Shown: positions 33,162-44,379 of the stretch, in pieces
Numbering within the stretch: the stretch's first letter is position 1
How the letters are laid out: every line of letters begins with the position of its first letter
NCBI GenBank assembly: GCA_036365455.1
Contig: JAWQUS010000022.1
Span: forward strand, 1,116,001 to 1,180,000
Source of the DNA: Macrosoma leucophasiata
Taxonomy: Eukaryota; Arthropoda; Insecta; Lepidoptera; Hedylidae
Reading direction: 5' to 3'
Length of the DNA: 64,000 nucleotides
Notes under the pieces: generated by a model
What the model saw: only the letters and a program-made list of their open reading frames with translations
Told to the model about the DNA's origin: nothing
Database searches by the model: none
Made by a program: the position numbers and the translations under genes

Positions 33162-33985
33162 AATTAAAGCGCTGCAGTCCTATGAAACAATATAGAGTGA
33201 TTTAATTTTAATATCACCAAGTTATTATCAAGGGACCATTTCGATTTTAATGGAATACACAGATATCAGAGGCAGAGGCCCAGGAAGACCAAGACTGACC
33301 TACCGTGACCAAATAGGTCGAGTTCTGTCTGACGGTGCGGTCAAAGTCTTAGGAATCGGCGTGCATGTATGAAGATAATGATTAAGGTAGATGAGGCATG
33401 AGAGGTTTGTCAGGACCGGGATATCTGGCGCTCTACACTCTCTGCCTACCCCGTTAGGGACCTGGCGTGAAGATACATACGGCCCGCCGACCTTGTACAC
33501 AGAATCATGGAAAAATACTCAACTTGTATGACAATTATACGTCAACATGGTGACGTATAATTGTCATACAAAAATTACATAAAATAAACATTTCCGACAA
33601 AAAAACAACCATGCAAATTATTTTTTGAGTATTTTTCCATGATTCTGTGTACAAGGTCGGCGGGCCGTATGTATCTTCACGCCAGGTCCCTAACGGGGTA
33701 GGCAGAGAGTGTAGAGCGCCAGATATCCCGGTCCTGACAAACCTCTCATGCCTCATCTACCTTAATCATTATCTTCATACATGCACGCCGATTCCTAAGA
33801 CTTTGACCGCACCGTCAGACAGAACTCGACCTATTTGGTCATGGTAGGTCAGTCTTGGTCTTCCTGGGCCTCTGCCTCTGATATCTCTGTATTCCATTCA
33901 AATCGAAATGATCCCTTGATAATAACTTGGTGATATTAAAATTAAATCACTCTATATTGTTTCATAGGACTGCAGCGCTTTAATT
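33162..33985. repeat. Large inverted repeat 2 containing a LINE end
   Basis: Arms 33162-33545 and 33552-33985 are almost identical in reverse orientation, apart from an extra 50-70 bp in the right arm. Each arm contains the 3' end of the LINE seen at 56880-57050 (GGCCCAGGAAGACCAAGACT). The centre is TGTATGACAATTATACGTCA and its inverse, six bases apart. Confidence 0.9.
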
Positions 33986-34139
33986 GATTTTATACTGAAA
34001 GGTAAAAAATCTAATAGAAACGATTTTCAAACCACAAGTAACCACGTCCTAAATTAATCATCGTCATTTTATTATACTTAACCTACAATTAAAAGACAAA
34101 TGTATATATTTAGTGCACAACTTACGAGTAATTTTAGGG

Positions 34140-34612
34140 AAAGGAGATGTTGCAAAAATGTATGGACCTCCGGCCATGTATTGTACACAATATCATTAAC
34201 AGGCAAAATCAATATAAAAACGTTTTTTACTGAATTTTTTCACTTATTTAGCTTTGTTTGCAGTTACAAAACATAATTTGCAGTTAGAATTGCAACTCAA
34301 AACTAACATGGCGAATACGGCGGGCGATGTCATTTTGACATTTTCATTTTTTTAATTGTATTTTGATTATAGAACTTGGAGAAAAAAGTAATATTTTCTA
34401 AATACTATCAAAATCGATTGATCCCAAGTGTCGGCTGTATCGCCGCCATGTTTAACATAGTTGAAAATGATAAAATCGTTTGAATTAAATGTGGTTGTAA
34501 CTCTAAAATATATTCTTGAATAAATTAATTGTATTGTTTTTAGATTCTTCTTTAATTTACCCATTTTTTGAGGACGTGTACGAACCAGGGACGAGTTCGC
34601 AACATCTCCTTT
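34140..34612 (+). mobile_element. MITE1 element
   Basis: Full copy with both ends; it lies just before the candidate alternative exon. Confidence 0.8.
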
Positions 34613-34789
34613 ATATAAAAGGATTTTTCTGTCATTTTCGCATAAAGCGCCTGAATATTGGATCTCAAGACAGTTGCTTACGCCGATCTTGCCGGCAAGC
34701 TTATATGCCTTTAAAATTAAATTACAAACTGTGGCTAACGAAGAAACCGTACTTTTGGTGCTATTAAAAGTGACTAAATATACAGTGAC

Positions 34790-35046
34790 GGAATACGATA
34801 GACCAAGTTTATATCAACCGAATACAAAACTAAAGTGACGTGAATACAACATCATAAAGTGACCGAACAATAACATACCGCGTCTGAATACAAATTAAAT
34901 TGACGTGCAAAGTGACAACAAAATAACAATTAAATCCGATCTGAATACAATCTGAAGTGATATGAACAAAATTTAAAGTGTAAAGCAGCTGAATACATCC
35001 TAAAGTGACGCGAATACACAACAAAGTGACAGCACCCAACCGATAT
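34790..35046 (+). other. Degenerate short-repeat leader upstream of the candidate exon
   Basis: The sequence repeats variants of AAAGTGAC...CTGAATACA about seven times, at intervals of roughly 30-40 bp, with no long reading frame. It runs straight into the GC-rich frame at 35047 and resembles a 5'UTR more than any of the dispersed repeats here. Confidence 0.3.
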
Positions 35047-35221
35047 ATGGTGACACTACTCCATGCGGACTGCGAAGGCGCGTGGTGCGTGCTGTACTAC
35101 TTGGAGCTGGTGGTGGTAGCATGTGTGACCACCGGCTTCTTGGCGGCCCTTCGTTATGAGGTGTGGGTGCCGACGGTACGATCCGCCCAGGACCGTGCCG
35201 CGACGCAGCTATGGGTGCCAG
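35047..35221 (+). CDS. Candidate alternative first coding exon with membrane segment
   Basis: A GC-rich open frame from ATG 35047 encodes MVTLLHADCEGAW, a hydrophobic stretch of about 20 residues (from VLYYLELVVV to GFLAAL) that looks like a membrane helix, then a charged tail ending LWVP. A possible but weak donor (GTTGTT at 35222) would end the exon in phase 1, which fits exon 6 directly (GLNGLRNIG). A second possible donor at GTACGA (about 35176) is in phase 0 and would fit exon 5. If unspliced, the frame stops at 35236-35238. The start context is poor. It could instead be an unrelated small gene or a chance frame. Confidence 0.3.
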
Positions 35222-35459
35222 GTTGTTACGTTTTTTAAGTCATCATTTTGGTTTCAAGTACAACCCTAGCAGTATTTTTTTTTTTTGTAAAATTAGAGTT
35301 GGTTCACTCAAAAACATGATTATTTAAAATTTAGATTTCATTTTGTAAGGTCGTATATTTTTTAAAATATTTATATGATTGTGTTAAAGTTAATAACTGA
35401 GCTAAGTCCATCTTAATTCTAAGAAATAAAACAAAAATTTCTTTAATAATGGGCCCATT

Positions 35460-35565
35460 ATAACTATCACAGAGGTAAATCCATTTAGGGGCGGCAACGC
35501 ATCTGCAATTTTGCAACAATTATGATCTTCGGTTTTTGTGTAGTCTATAGGCTATACGAACTGAA
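35460..35565 (+). repeat. Family A, old 3' fragment
   Basis: GCGGCAACGCATCTGCAATT, TTTTTGTGTAGTCTATAGGC; strongly diverged. Confidence 0.45.
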
Positions 35566-36228
35566 TGCCTATCTATATCTATCTATCTATATTACCTTTT
35601 CTTCCAATGTTTTAGTCAAAATAAACTTATTTATATATATATGATGTCAGACCGTTCCATGCGGCTCACCGCTAGAGGGTGCGAGTCGCGGTCCGCCAGG
35701 CTGTCGGTGACGTTCGCACGAATGGTATTTTCAACTCTATTTGTATGGATATTGGGTGCATTGTCGTGTGTTTGGGCGTGTTGGATCTAAGTTAGGTGTC
35801 AAATATTTACGTATTTGATTTAACGTTTGGGTGTCCTTTTCATCGAAAGCGTATAGCGTAACGTAGCTTTTCCAGTATTTTTAGCCTTGACACCACAGAA
35901 TTACTGGTGGTTATAGCTCTAGTGGTTTAAGCTCTAGTGTTGGAGCTCGCGGGCGTGGACATGCGAATTACGAATGACAATGAAGAGAGTTGCAAGATTT
36001 TTTTGAAGAAAATCTATAGTAACCTGACTGCGTATGAGGAAAAGAAAATATTTGTTAAAAATAATATTTACAAATTTTTTTTTTTCATCAATCGTTGATA
36101 TGTGTTCTCGGATATCATTGACAAAATGAAGCTTTCTGAGAACTGAGAAAAAATAATTACAGTGGGATTCTGTTCGTGAATTAGCCATACGTTGACGTTT
36201 AGAAATGTCTTTATTTTATGATATTTTA

Positions 36229-36370
36229 CATAATTTTGTAATATTTTTACAAATATTAATAATTTTGTAATATTTTTACAAAATTTAATAATTTTGTAAT
36301 ATTCTTACAAAATTTATTAAATATGTAATATTTTACAAAATTTATTAAATTTGTAATATTTTTACAAAAT
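36229..36370 (+). repeat. AT-rich minisatellite with palindromic unit
   Basis: About five units of 28-37 bp with the palindrome TTTTGTAATATTTTTACAAA. Confidence 0.88.
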
Positions 36371-36379
36371 ATGAAAAAC

Positions 36380-38652
36380 GCGTATAAAGATTTGAAAGGT
36401 ATGAGTGTTAAGCGTTTACTTATTTCGAGTTTCTTTGCTCGGAATAATGAATCACAGAATTATTAATATATTTGAGTCGCCATGATATCAAAATATTGAA
36501 ACATGAGTGTAATCTTGATTACAATCCTTAAAAATCAAATACATCTCAAGATCTTATACAAATCTAATTTGTTGATAAATATACATTTACTTTATTTGAA
36601 TTGAATCATCGTTGTACATGCGTTTTTTATTTGCATTTTGTTAAATGTATTTGATTTTTGATGAAAATTTGGAAATGCGTGGCGAAAAGTGTTTTATTTT
36701 TCTTGAAGGAACAAGGAGACGTTATTAGAGTTTAGTGATTTATCAAAAGATTATTATTTTTCTTTTTAATAGTTTCTAAGTCTTTGGTGTTATATTTTCG
36801 TTTTTTTTATGTCCGTACATAAAACATTGAGGTGTTTATGATGGTACTAGAGAAAATAAGGAATAAAAAAAGAATATAATAATATGTATATCAGTAAATT
36901 TTGGCCAATCACAACCTCTTTTTACGAAGTAAACTTTTGATTTAATAAATAGCCGATTATCTTGTATTTATTCTCTTGCGCGAAGTGATTGTATTTACAA
37001 TCGATATTTTCTCGTACTTGCACATCGACCTCAATGATGTAAAATGGTTCTTCTGTATGTTTATTTCATAGATTATGTAACTATACTGTGATTATTTCTT
37101 TGAGATTGTTTTTTTTAATGGCGACGTTTTATTGGTATGTTTATAAGTGTGTCGTGAGTTGTGTATAAGACATGCTCTCATGCAGGCGTTATGTTTAAAA
37201 TACCGCGTAACATATGTTATAAAATATCTAATGACATATTGTGTCCGTGTTAACATTATTTAACACTGTTAGCTTCCAATTGTAACTGGATAAAACCTTT
37301 TGTTCACCACAGTGACTAGTTTGAACTATATTAAACATCAAAAACGAACTATTTATAAAACGTATCAATGTGTCACACCTGTAGCTTATTTAATAAATGT
37401 AACATGTTAATTATTGTAAAAAATGTTACATAAAGTGCTATTTCCAAGCTAGAATAATTTTGTATCTGTTACCATCTGTCTCTCGTTACGCCCAGAACTG
37501 AGCGCCGTATGTGCGAGCGTGACGCAACGTATATCGTAGCGATAGAGACCGGTATACAGGTCAATGACCGAAATTCTTTCTGCTACGCGACCGTGGTATA
37601 GTATCTATTTGTATAGTAATGTGTGAACATTATTATTTGTTACACAAATATTACTTATACGAATAACTAAAACAGACAATCTATTCGATCTGTATAATAT
37701 AAAGACGTCTCCATGAGTAACTAATTAAAGTACCCACCTAGAAAGTTTGCACATCGAGCTTACGAAAGAGACAATCGGCTAGTTTCGACTTCTTAGAGCG
37801 TTATCTCTGTTGCACAGTGCATACGTGAGAGAGTGCAGCGTTGGTCAAAATTTGATGAAAATAGTTGACAACCCTCACATAGGTAGTTCGAAAGAGATTA
37901 CGCTCTACAGAGCCGAAAATAATCGAATTCTCTTTCCTGAGCTCGATGACCAATATTTAATGCTGGTTTTTTTTCTGTACAAAGAATTAAGTAATCTATG
38001 AAATGGATAAGGCATAAAAATCAATTTACTTACAATTTTTCCGTATTGAAAGATGTTGTCTATTTTTTATTCATCAACCTAATTTAAGTGTCATTGAATA
38101 TGATCATGTTTTGTTTGTCCGTATGTTTTTTGAGCATGTTGTAGATTTTTTGTGTTTTGTTTCAGTTTTCATTCATATCACTAATACGTTTCACCCCACG
38201 AGTTGAAAATTAATTTGTTTTCTTGTATTCGTATAATAGAAATTTTGTTGTGTTGTTCTTAAATGCTTTCGTTTTTTAATATTTTGACTCGCGATTGATA
38301 GTTAATTCGGTTGCGAAGTAATTGTATTGTGTGCATATTTTCAGTTAGATATTTTAAATATAATACAATCTTAATTATTAGGATGGCCATCTTATTTTGG
38401 TAATAATAGAGTATTACTAACTTATTTTTGTTGTTATTCATCACCAATCAATTTTCAAAGCACAGACACATTTTTTAATAAATCAATCGAAATTCTTTGT
38501 TTCCCTTATAAAGATATAGGTGGCAATCCTACTTGAGATTTGTATTAAAAAACAAAAAGAGAGGACTCTTGACCCAAAAACCCCACCTCCCCTACTCCCC
38601 CTTAAGATTGCTCGTTGGAAGGGGCTAACATTTGCAACCGCAACCTGGAAAT
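36380..38652 (+). other. Intron 4, long stretch without recognised features
   Basis: AT-rich. The piece at 37450-37580 is more balanced (CTCGTTACGCCCAGAACTG, GATAGAGACCGGTATACAGG) but has no open frame. CTCTACAGAGCCGAAAATAA at 37901 recurs from 14951. Nothing else recognised. Confidence 0.45.
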
Positions 38653-38755
38653 AAAATGGTTGGTGGTCACCCCGTGAAATACTAAATGTAGCAACTTGTA
38701 GAAATTTGGGCTTTCCACCCAAACGATAATATACGAAGGACCAATGCGCAGGAGT
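38653..38755 (+). repeat. Duplicate of the exon 5 acceptor region
   Basis: ATACGAAGGACCAATGCGCA followed by GGAGT, with the preceding 70 bp, matches 39509-39618 at the Usp2 exon 5 acceptor. After GGAGT the sequences part; the frame here would run into a stop after 12 codons. Confidence 0.75.
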
Positions 38756-38997
38756 CTGCCTGCCTTGGTCCAGCAAAATTCATTACTTAGCTGACGAAAT
38801 CTGTTGTTGATCATTCAATCGACGCGCCAGTCACTATTCTAGAAAAAGATATCGGGATTCATGACATCCTCTGACTGCCCCTCCCTCTCCTCTTGCCCCC
38901 ACAAGAATTCGCGTCGCAAGGGGATGGAACCCAATAGGACCATCTCTGCTACTCGCAATCTTGGTAATATTCAATTCAATTCTTTATTTTTTTAAGC

Positions 38998-39473
38998 AAA
39001 GGAGATGTTGCAAAAATGTATTGTACACAATATCATTAAACAGCCAAAATCAATATAAGAACTTTTTTACAGCATATTTTCACTTATTTTGTTTGCAGTT
39101 ACAGTTAGGATTGTAACTCAAAACCAACATGGCGAATATGGCGGGCGATGACATTTTGACATTTTAATTTTTAAATTGTTTTTTGAAAACAGTACTTGGA
39201 TAAAAAAGTGGTATTTTCTAAATACACATTTTTCATATACAGCCGACGCTTGGGATCAATCAATTTCGATAAAATTGATTGATCCCAAGCGTCGGCTGTA
39301 TCGCCGCCATGTTGAACATAGTTGAAATGATAAAATCGTTTGAATTAAATATGAATGTAACTCTAAAATATATTCTTGAATAAATTAAGTGTATTTTTTT
39401 TCGGATTCTTCTTTAATTTATAGATTTATTGACGATGTGTACGAACCAGAGCCGAGCTTGCAACATCTCCTTT
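38998..39473 (+). mobile_element. MITE1 element with internal inverted repeat
   Basis: Both ends are present. In the centre the motif ACAGCCGACGCTTGGGATC is followed by its inverted copy, which other copies lack. It ends 141 bp before coding exon 5. Confidence 0.8.
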
Positions 39474-39614
39474 CTTTGCCAACTAAATTCATACAAAGGT
39501 CTTAATAAAATGGTTACTTGTCGGCCAGCCTTGATTCTCTTTTTACTAAATGTGACAACTTGTGGGAATTTGGTTGTCGATCCAAACGATAGTATACGAA
39601 GGACCAATGCGCAG

Positions 39615-39723
39615 GAGTTGGCCGGCGGGAAGAGCGGGCCGAGCCTGTCGCCTGCGCTTAGGCGGAGCAGCGAGCGTTCGGACTCCGACGGCCGGTCGGA
39701 GCGGTCGTCAAGTCAGACTAGTG
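39615..39723 (+). CDS. Usp2: Usp2 coding exon 5
   Basis: The acceptor AG is at 39613-39614 and the donor GTGAGT at 39724. It encodes residues 511-546, a GC-rich Ser/Arg/Gly linker (ELAGGKSGPSLSPALRRSS) leading into the catalytic domain. It begins in phase 0, matching exon 4 across a 25-kb intron, and ends in phase 1. A MITE ends at 39473, 141 bp upstream. About 100 bp around its acceptor is duplicated at 38653-38755. Confidence 0.78.
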
Positions 39724-39802
39724 GTGAGTGTCTAGTTACTAAATTCTCTTTATTTATGTAAAGCGGGCCACCAATTAAAAAAAAAGAATTAAATATTTTT
39801 TT

Positions 39803-39957
39803 TACTGGTGGTAGAGCTCCAGTGACCGAGGCATAGCACCTCTGGAGTGGTAATGCATCTGCATTTTGATCTTGGTCTTAGTCTACAAGCTGCAGTCATC
39901 ACTTAACATCAATGTCAACTGCACGCGTGTTTGCCATTTCCATTACAAGAAAAAACG
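39803..39957 (+). mobile_element. Family A SINE-like with internal deletion
   Basis: 5' terminus to AGCTCCAGTGAC joined to CGAGGCATAGCACC and the 3' half. It lies in intron 5. Confidence 0.75.
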
Positions 39958-40228
39958 TAACTACAATTGAGATGCACAAATGGCAAGCATCTTCACCAAC
40001 CTTTTTTTTATTATTTCTAGTTCACAGTGCCTAAGAAAACATAGCCCTTTATTCATAAACGTATTTTAGCTAAAGTGTTGCTAATGTCTCCTTTGTCTTT
40101 TTCTATCCTGCACATTTGACAATGCAACTGACAAAGACAAAGCATTCTATAGCTAAAACGTATCTAATGTACGTTTATGAATAAGGGGGTAAATGTTTAC
40201 TTATACCCTACCAACTTTTAATCGTCAG

Positions 40229-40387
40229 GCCTCAACGGTCTCCGAAACATTGGCAACACATGCTTCATGAACAGCGTCCTCCAGTGCCTGTCGAATACCC
40301 GACCGCTGCTCGAGTACCTCGTGGCGGACAAGCACTCCTCCGAGGTCAACACCACGCTGTCTTGTATGAAAGGCGCACTTATAAAGG
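40229..40387 (+). CDS. Usp2: Usp2 coding exon 6 (Cys box)
   Basis: The acceptor AG is at 40227-40228 and the donor GTCAGT at 40388. It encodes residues 547-599 and carries the USP Cys box [20 protein letters not shown], in which Cys558 is the nucleophile and Asn553 helps form the oxyanion hole by family analogy. It also holds the start of the thumb subdomain. The match to USP2-type proteases is unmistakable. Confidence 0.95.
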
Positions 40388-41012
40388 GTCAGTAGTATTT
40401 GTGTCAAGAGTGCGCTCATTAAAGGAGTAGAAACGCAAATAAAAAAGAGCTGAAGAACAGTCCGTAAAGGTCAGTGACCTTTGTGTATTTTTTTGGGAAA
40501 GTAATTTTTGACCTTTGTTTTTGAACAGCTGTGTCCGGTTAAACAATTGACTTGTTGAAGAAGGCGTTTCAGTTAGTAAATCTTGTTTTAAATTAAAATT
40601 TCTTTCTTTCTTTCTTTCTAATTGCAAAATTTTATGCTCTCAAGAAATCGATGCCTTTAAAAAGAAATAATAATTTATTAGTCCTGAAGGCTCCCATTAA
40701 GATAAGTAACTAAATTTCAGTGTTCTGTTATACATATAAAAGAGATGAAAGTCATTTTCCTGAAGGTAGGTACTGCAGAAAATAATTAAACTCTGGTTTT
40801 GCTACTATGCTCACTTTAGACTACTCTAGAGGGTCTAGAAACTATTCATCCGCTATCTTGTACGAAGATTGCGCTTATTTTAGGTCAGTATGTACATACA
40901 TATATAAAGGTCAGTGTCCTTGACCTTTTTTACCGATGTGCTACGTTAAATAAAATTTCTCAATTCTTCGAAATCATTTTACTTGTTAATTTCCTTTCTT
41001 TTTTAATTTCAG

Positions 41013-41143
41013 CGTTCGCGAGCGTAATCAAGGAGCTATGGCGCAGTGGTGAGCGCGACTCTGTGGTGAACACTACGTCGTTGAAAGCCCAAGTCCAGAG
41101 GTTCGCGCCCAGGTTCATGGGGTACAGCCAGCAGGATGCGCAG
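41013..41143 (+). CDS. Usp2: Usp2 coding exon 7
   Basis: The acceptor AG is at 41011-41012 and the donor GTGGGT at 41144. It encodes residues up to 643. The end of the exon, APRFMGYSQQDAQ, is the conserved USP QQDAQEF motif, completed by EF at the start of exon 8. It lies in the thumb of the catalytic domain. Confidence 0.93.
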
Positions 41144-41193
41144 GTGGGTCTTATAGACTATAAAAAAGAGTTTTTTTTTCATATCTTATATAC

Positions 41194-41444
41194 TCGTATA
41201 TAAAAATCAATTTCTGTTCGTTAGTCTCGCTAAAACTCGAGAACGGCTGGACCGAATTGGCTAATTTTGGTTTTGAATGATTTTTGCAAGTCCAGGGAAG
41301 GTTTGAAAAGTAAGAAAATATGAAGAAATTTTAGGGAAATAGTTAAAACTACAATTTCATTTTCCATACAAATAGTCCGTATCTATCAAACCTTTGACAC
41401 ATTATTTCATTGTGAGGCAATACGAAGTTTGCCGGGTCAGCTAG
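41194..41444 (+). mobile_element. Helitron-like element
   Basis: Starts TCGTATATAAAAATCAATTT, contains GAGAACGGCTGGACCG, ends GCCGGGTCAGCTAG. It lies in intron 7. Confidence 0.75.
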
Positions 41445-41642
41445 AAAATAAAAAAATATTTTATAACGAAAAAGAAATATGTCGTTCATGTTTTGTTGTT
41501 AGAAAAAAAAATGTTATGTAATATTTTTTTTTAATTCTGATTTTTTAAATAGAAAGCTATTTTTTTTATTATAGTAAATTATGGTAACAATTTCACCAGG
41601 AAGACAGCGAACACCAGTTAATCGCTCATGTGTTTGTTTCAG

Positions 41643-41740
41643 GAATTCCTGCGCTACCTGCTGGAGGGTCTACACGAGGACGTCAACCGGGTGACGGTGA
41701 AGCCCAAGCCCATATTGACCGAGATCGAAGATAGTCTCAG
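41643..41740 (+). CDS. Usp2: Usp2 coding exon 8
   Basis: The acceptor AG is at 41641-41642 and the donor GTAATA at 41741. It encodes residues 644-675, EFLRYLLEGLHEDVNRV, the helix following the QQDAQEF motif and typical of USP2 (LLDGLHNEVNRV-like). It ends in phase 2. An R7 repeat starts about 35 bp after the donor. Confidence 0.92.
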
Positions 41741-41774
41741 GTAATACGCAAAATATACAAAAAAAATTTTTTTT

Positions 41775-41960
41775 TCCCATAGAGCAACACAGGCCAGGAG
41801 GGCAGTAGCCATATGCAGCCCCCCTCTGTCAAAGTACAAGCCCAAGTGGGCCTATGCATGTCGCCTAGATGTTTAAATGTGTGCGTGAAGTTGTTTATGT
41901 ATTTTGTTAAAGTCAAGTTGTGAGTTTCGTAGTAGGCAGTAGGCACCATCGCATTACCTA
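41775..41960 (+). repeat. R7 dispersed repeat
   Basis: TAGAGCAACACAGGCCAGGA, CCCCTCTGTCAAAGTACAAG and GTGTGCGTGAAGTTGTTT. Starts about 35 bp after the exon 8 donor. Confidence 0.65.
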
Positions 41961-42489
41961 ATATACTTGCCGCTTAATGGTATCCAGAAGCAGGAGAGCA
42001 ATGGCTGCCACATGCGTCATACTCGTGAACGGGCGCTGATTGTGGGGACTGGTCTGTTGTGATTTACGGGTGTTATATTCTATCACGATATTAAGCTGTT
42101 GATGGGTATTTGCGTATGTGTTTATATGCAAATATTTATATGCCATAGACGTTCACATTATCTTTATTCTATTTAATAATATTTGTATAAATCTAAGGTT
42201 TTGACAAAAGAGCAACACGCTGAGTTTGTTGGGTAGCGGAGTTCTTCTCAGTAGTGCCTGCACTTGGAACTCTGCTAAGTGAATGACTATGATTATGACG
42301 AACAGATTTTTCTTTTATGCAGGAATTGAAAAATTTGATAATTTACGTATGGGTTAATTTTTTTTTTTTAAATTGGTATTTATTAATACCTATTGGATTA
42401 TTATTAAAAGTCAATCTCTCTAGGTAGCTTATAACCCGCCAATGCAAAAGTGTCCTTGTAGACCAATTTGAAATAAATGATTTGAAATT

Positions 42490-42600
42490 TGAAACGTCGC
42501 CCATAAGAGGGGATGAGATTGGGTGAGGCGGGGAAATCAGGTGGGACGTCGAAGTATCCATTCTATTCTCATTACATATTCTCTGCCTGAGACCTAAGTT
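42490..42600 (-). repeat. R6 fragment
   Basis: CGTCGCCCATAAGAGGGG through GGGACGTCGAAGTATCC, followed by a trace of family A. Confidence 0.6.
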
Positions 42601-42714
42601 GTTATGTCTCTGTTTTTTTTTTATTTATTTATAAAAACATACAATAATTAGGTGAATACAATAACAGTAAGACGGAACATAAACTCGTTCGAGTTTTCAA
42701 CATATCTTATATAT

Positions 42715-42898
42715 AAAATTCTCGTGTCACAATGTTTGTCTTCGTACTCCACCGAAACGGCTGGACCGATTTTAACCAAATTTTGCATGCATATTCAGTA
42801 GGTCTGAGAATCGGCTAACATCTATTTTTCATAACATTTTTGGACATTTTTTTTTTTTCAATTTTCTAGGGCCAAATGAAGTTTGCCGGGACAGCTTG
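42715..42898 (+). mobile_element. Helitron-like element
   Basis: TCTTATATATAAAATTCTCG to GCCGGGACAGCTTG; same subfamily as units 1 and 2 of the array at 29928. Confidence 0.75.
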
Positions 42899-43094
42899 TT
42901 ATTTATAACATTCATTACCTACCTACAAAATCAAATTAATTTAGGCTAGGCATGCGTATTACGATCATGTAGGTAAGTAGGTAATATATTTATTTATTTA
43001 AACTTTCTGCACAAACAAAGTACATGAGGCGGACTTAATGCTAGAAAGCATTCTCTACCAGTCAACCAAAGGGTTGTGTGGAAAACAAAGAATG

Positions 43095-43296
43095 GTAGTG
43101 CATTTGGAAAATCGTCAAGAATAGATAAAAAGCCATAATAGTCATTTTGAAAGTAATTTACAGAGCAATGGGAGTAATATTATGGAGTTACAGGATAACA
43201 CATACTTAATAATGATATAATTAAATATATACCTACATCAAAAAAAAAAATATATATTACTTATATATACAATACAAATAATATTATACACATATC

Positions 43297-43332
<36 letters not shown>

Positions 43333-43630
43333 TATGTCTGATTATGAAACCAACGTAAGAATGAAATATCAAATTCAAACCTTTATAGAAAATAACTCAA
43401 AGCATTTTGAGATAATAATCACGGAGCTTTCTTTTAAATGAGAATCTACTGGATAATTTTTTTATGTCCACGGGTAGCGAATTCCGAAATATAATGGAGA
43501 GCGCAAGCACTCCGTCGAACCTGAGCGCTGCACCGACCCACCTGACTTGTGTGTATACAGCATGTCAAATCTAGCATAGTTGGCAATAGATGGCGCTGCT
43601 GCTACCATAAAGCAATGCAATAAATGTATA
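43095..43630 (+). other. Intron 8 stretch with TA microsatellite
   Basis: A TA-rich run at about 43265-43335, otherwise unclassified AT-rich sequence. Confidence 0.5.
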
Positions 43631-43634
43631 GGAA

Positions 43635-43804
43635 AGATTTGACAAATCGGGCAGGACTTCAGTAGCTCAATTGGAAGAGCGGCTGGACTAGATTCCCAGT
43701 AGGCCGCGAGTTCGAGTCTCGCCTGAAGTCAAATTTTTCTTTCCATTTTACTTTAAAATAAAATATATTTCACAAGCATGTGTTAATGCGAAATAATATA
43801 AAAC
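43635..43804 (+). mobile_element. R3 tRNA-derived SINE
   Basis: The tRNA-like head (43654-43731, A and B boxes intact) is followed by the AAATTTTTCTTTCC tail, the ATTTCACAAGCATGTGTTAA motif and GCGAAATAATATAAAAC, the boundary seen in the copy that has a target duplication. Confidence 0.8.
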
Positions 43805-44371
43805 AATTATACAGCATGTTGTTTGATAAAAGTACATAATGTGAGTGTAATTTTTATTTTTTAAGAATTCGAAGAATTATTATTCACGTTGTTGATAATT
43901 TATTTATAAAAATATGTTTCAATTTATATTTAATGATCTTATTATTTATTTCATTTCTCAATTATGTTGGCAGTTCAATTATAAAAGAAGGTACGGTATA
44001 TTTTAAGGTTATTTGGCCATAAAGATTATTGTATTTTGGTAACAATCATTTGTTTTTATAAGAGCTTCGGGTTCAGTAGAAATTCAGTAGAATTGTCTAA
44101 GTTACGTGTTGTTTTATTATAATTGAAAAATTCTTCATTTGATATACTTAATCTGATTTTTTCATGCACTGGAATAATTTTGGAAAATTCGAATAATTTA
44201 TGGTGGTTCTCTTTGAATTTTGTTTTAATATTTAAAGAGACAACTTGTTTCAACAAACGTAGTTGTAGTGTGTATATACGATCAAGATGACTTTTGAAAG
44301 TTCTCCCGTAACTAGACAATCCGTAACCTATAATCGACTCATCTAGTGATTTATAAAGTTAGAGTCTAATT
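43805..44371 (+). other. Unclassified AT-rich stretch in intron 8
   Basis: The reverse strand carries an open frame of 87 codons (44056-44319) with no recognised similarity; it is probably a remnant of a retrotransposon polyprotein or chance. Confidence 0.35.
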
Positions 44372-44379
44372 GTGTAGGG

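Noticed and set aside
43654..43731. tRNA gene with good A and B boxes and acceptor stem
   Set aside because: It recurs many times with the same tail and often in inverted pairs; the anticodon stem is imperfect. It is a tRNA-derived SINE (R3), not a functional tRNA gene.
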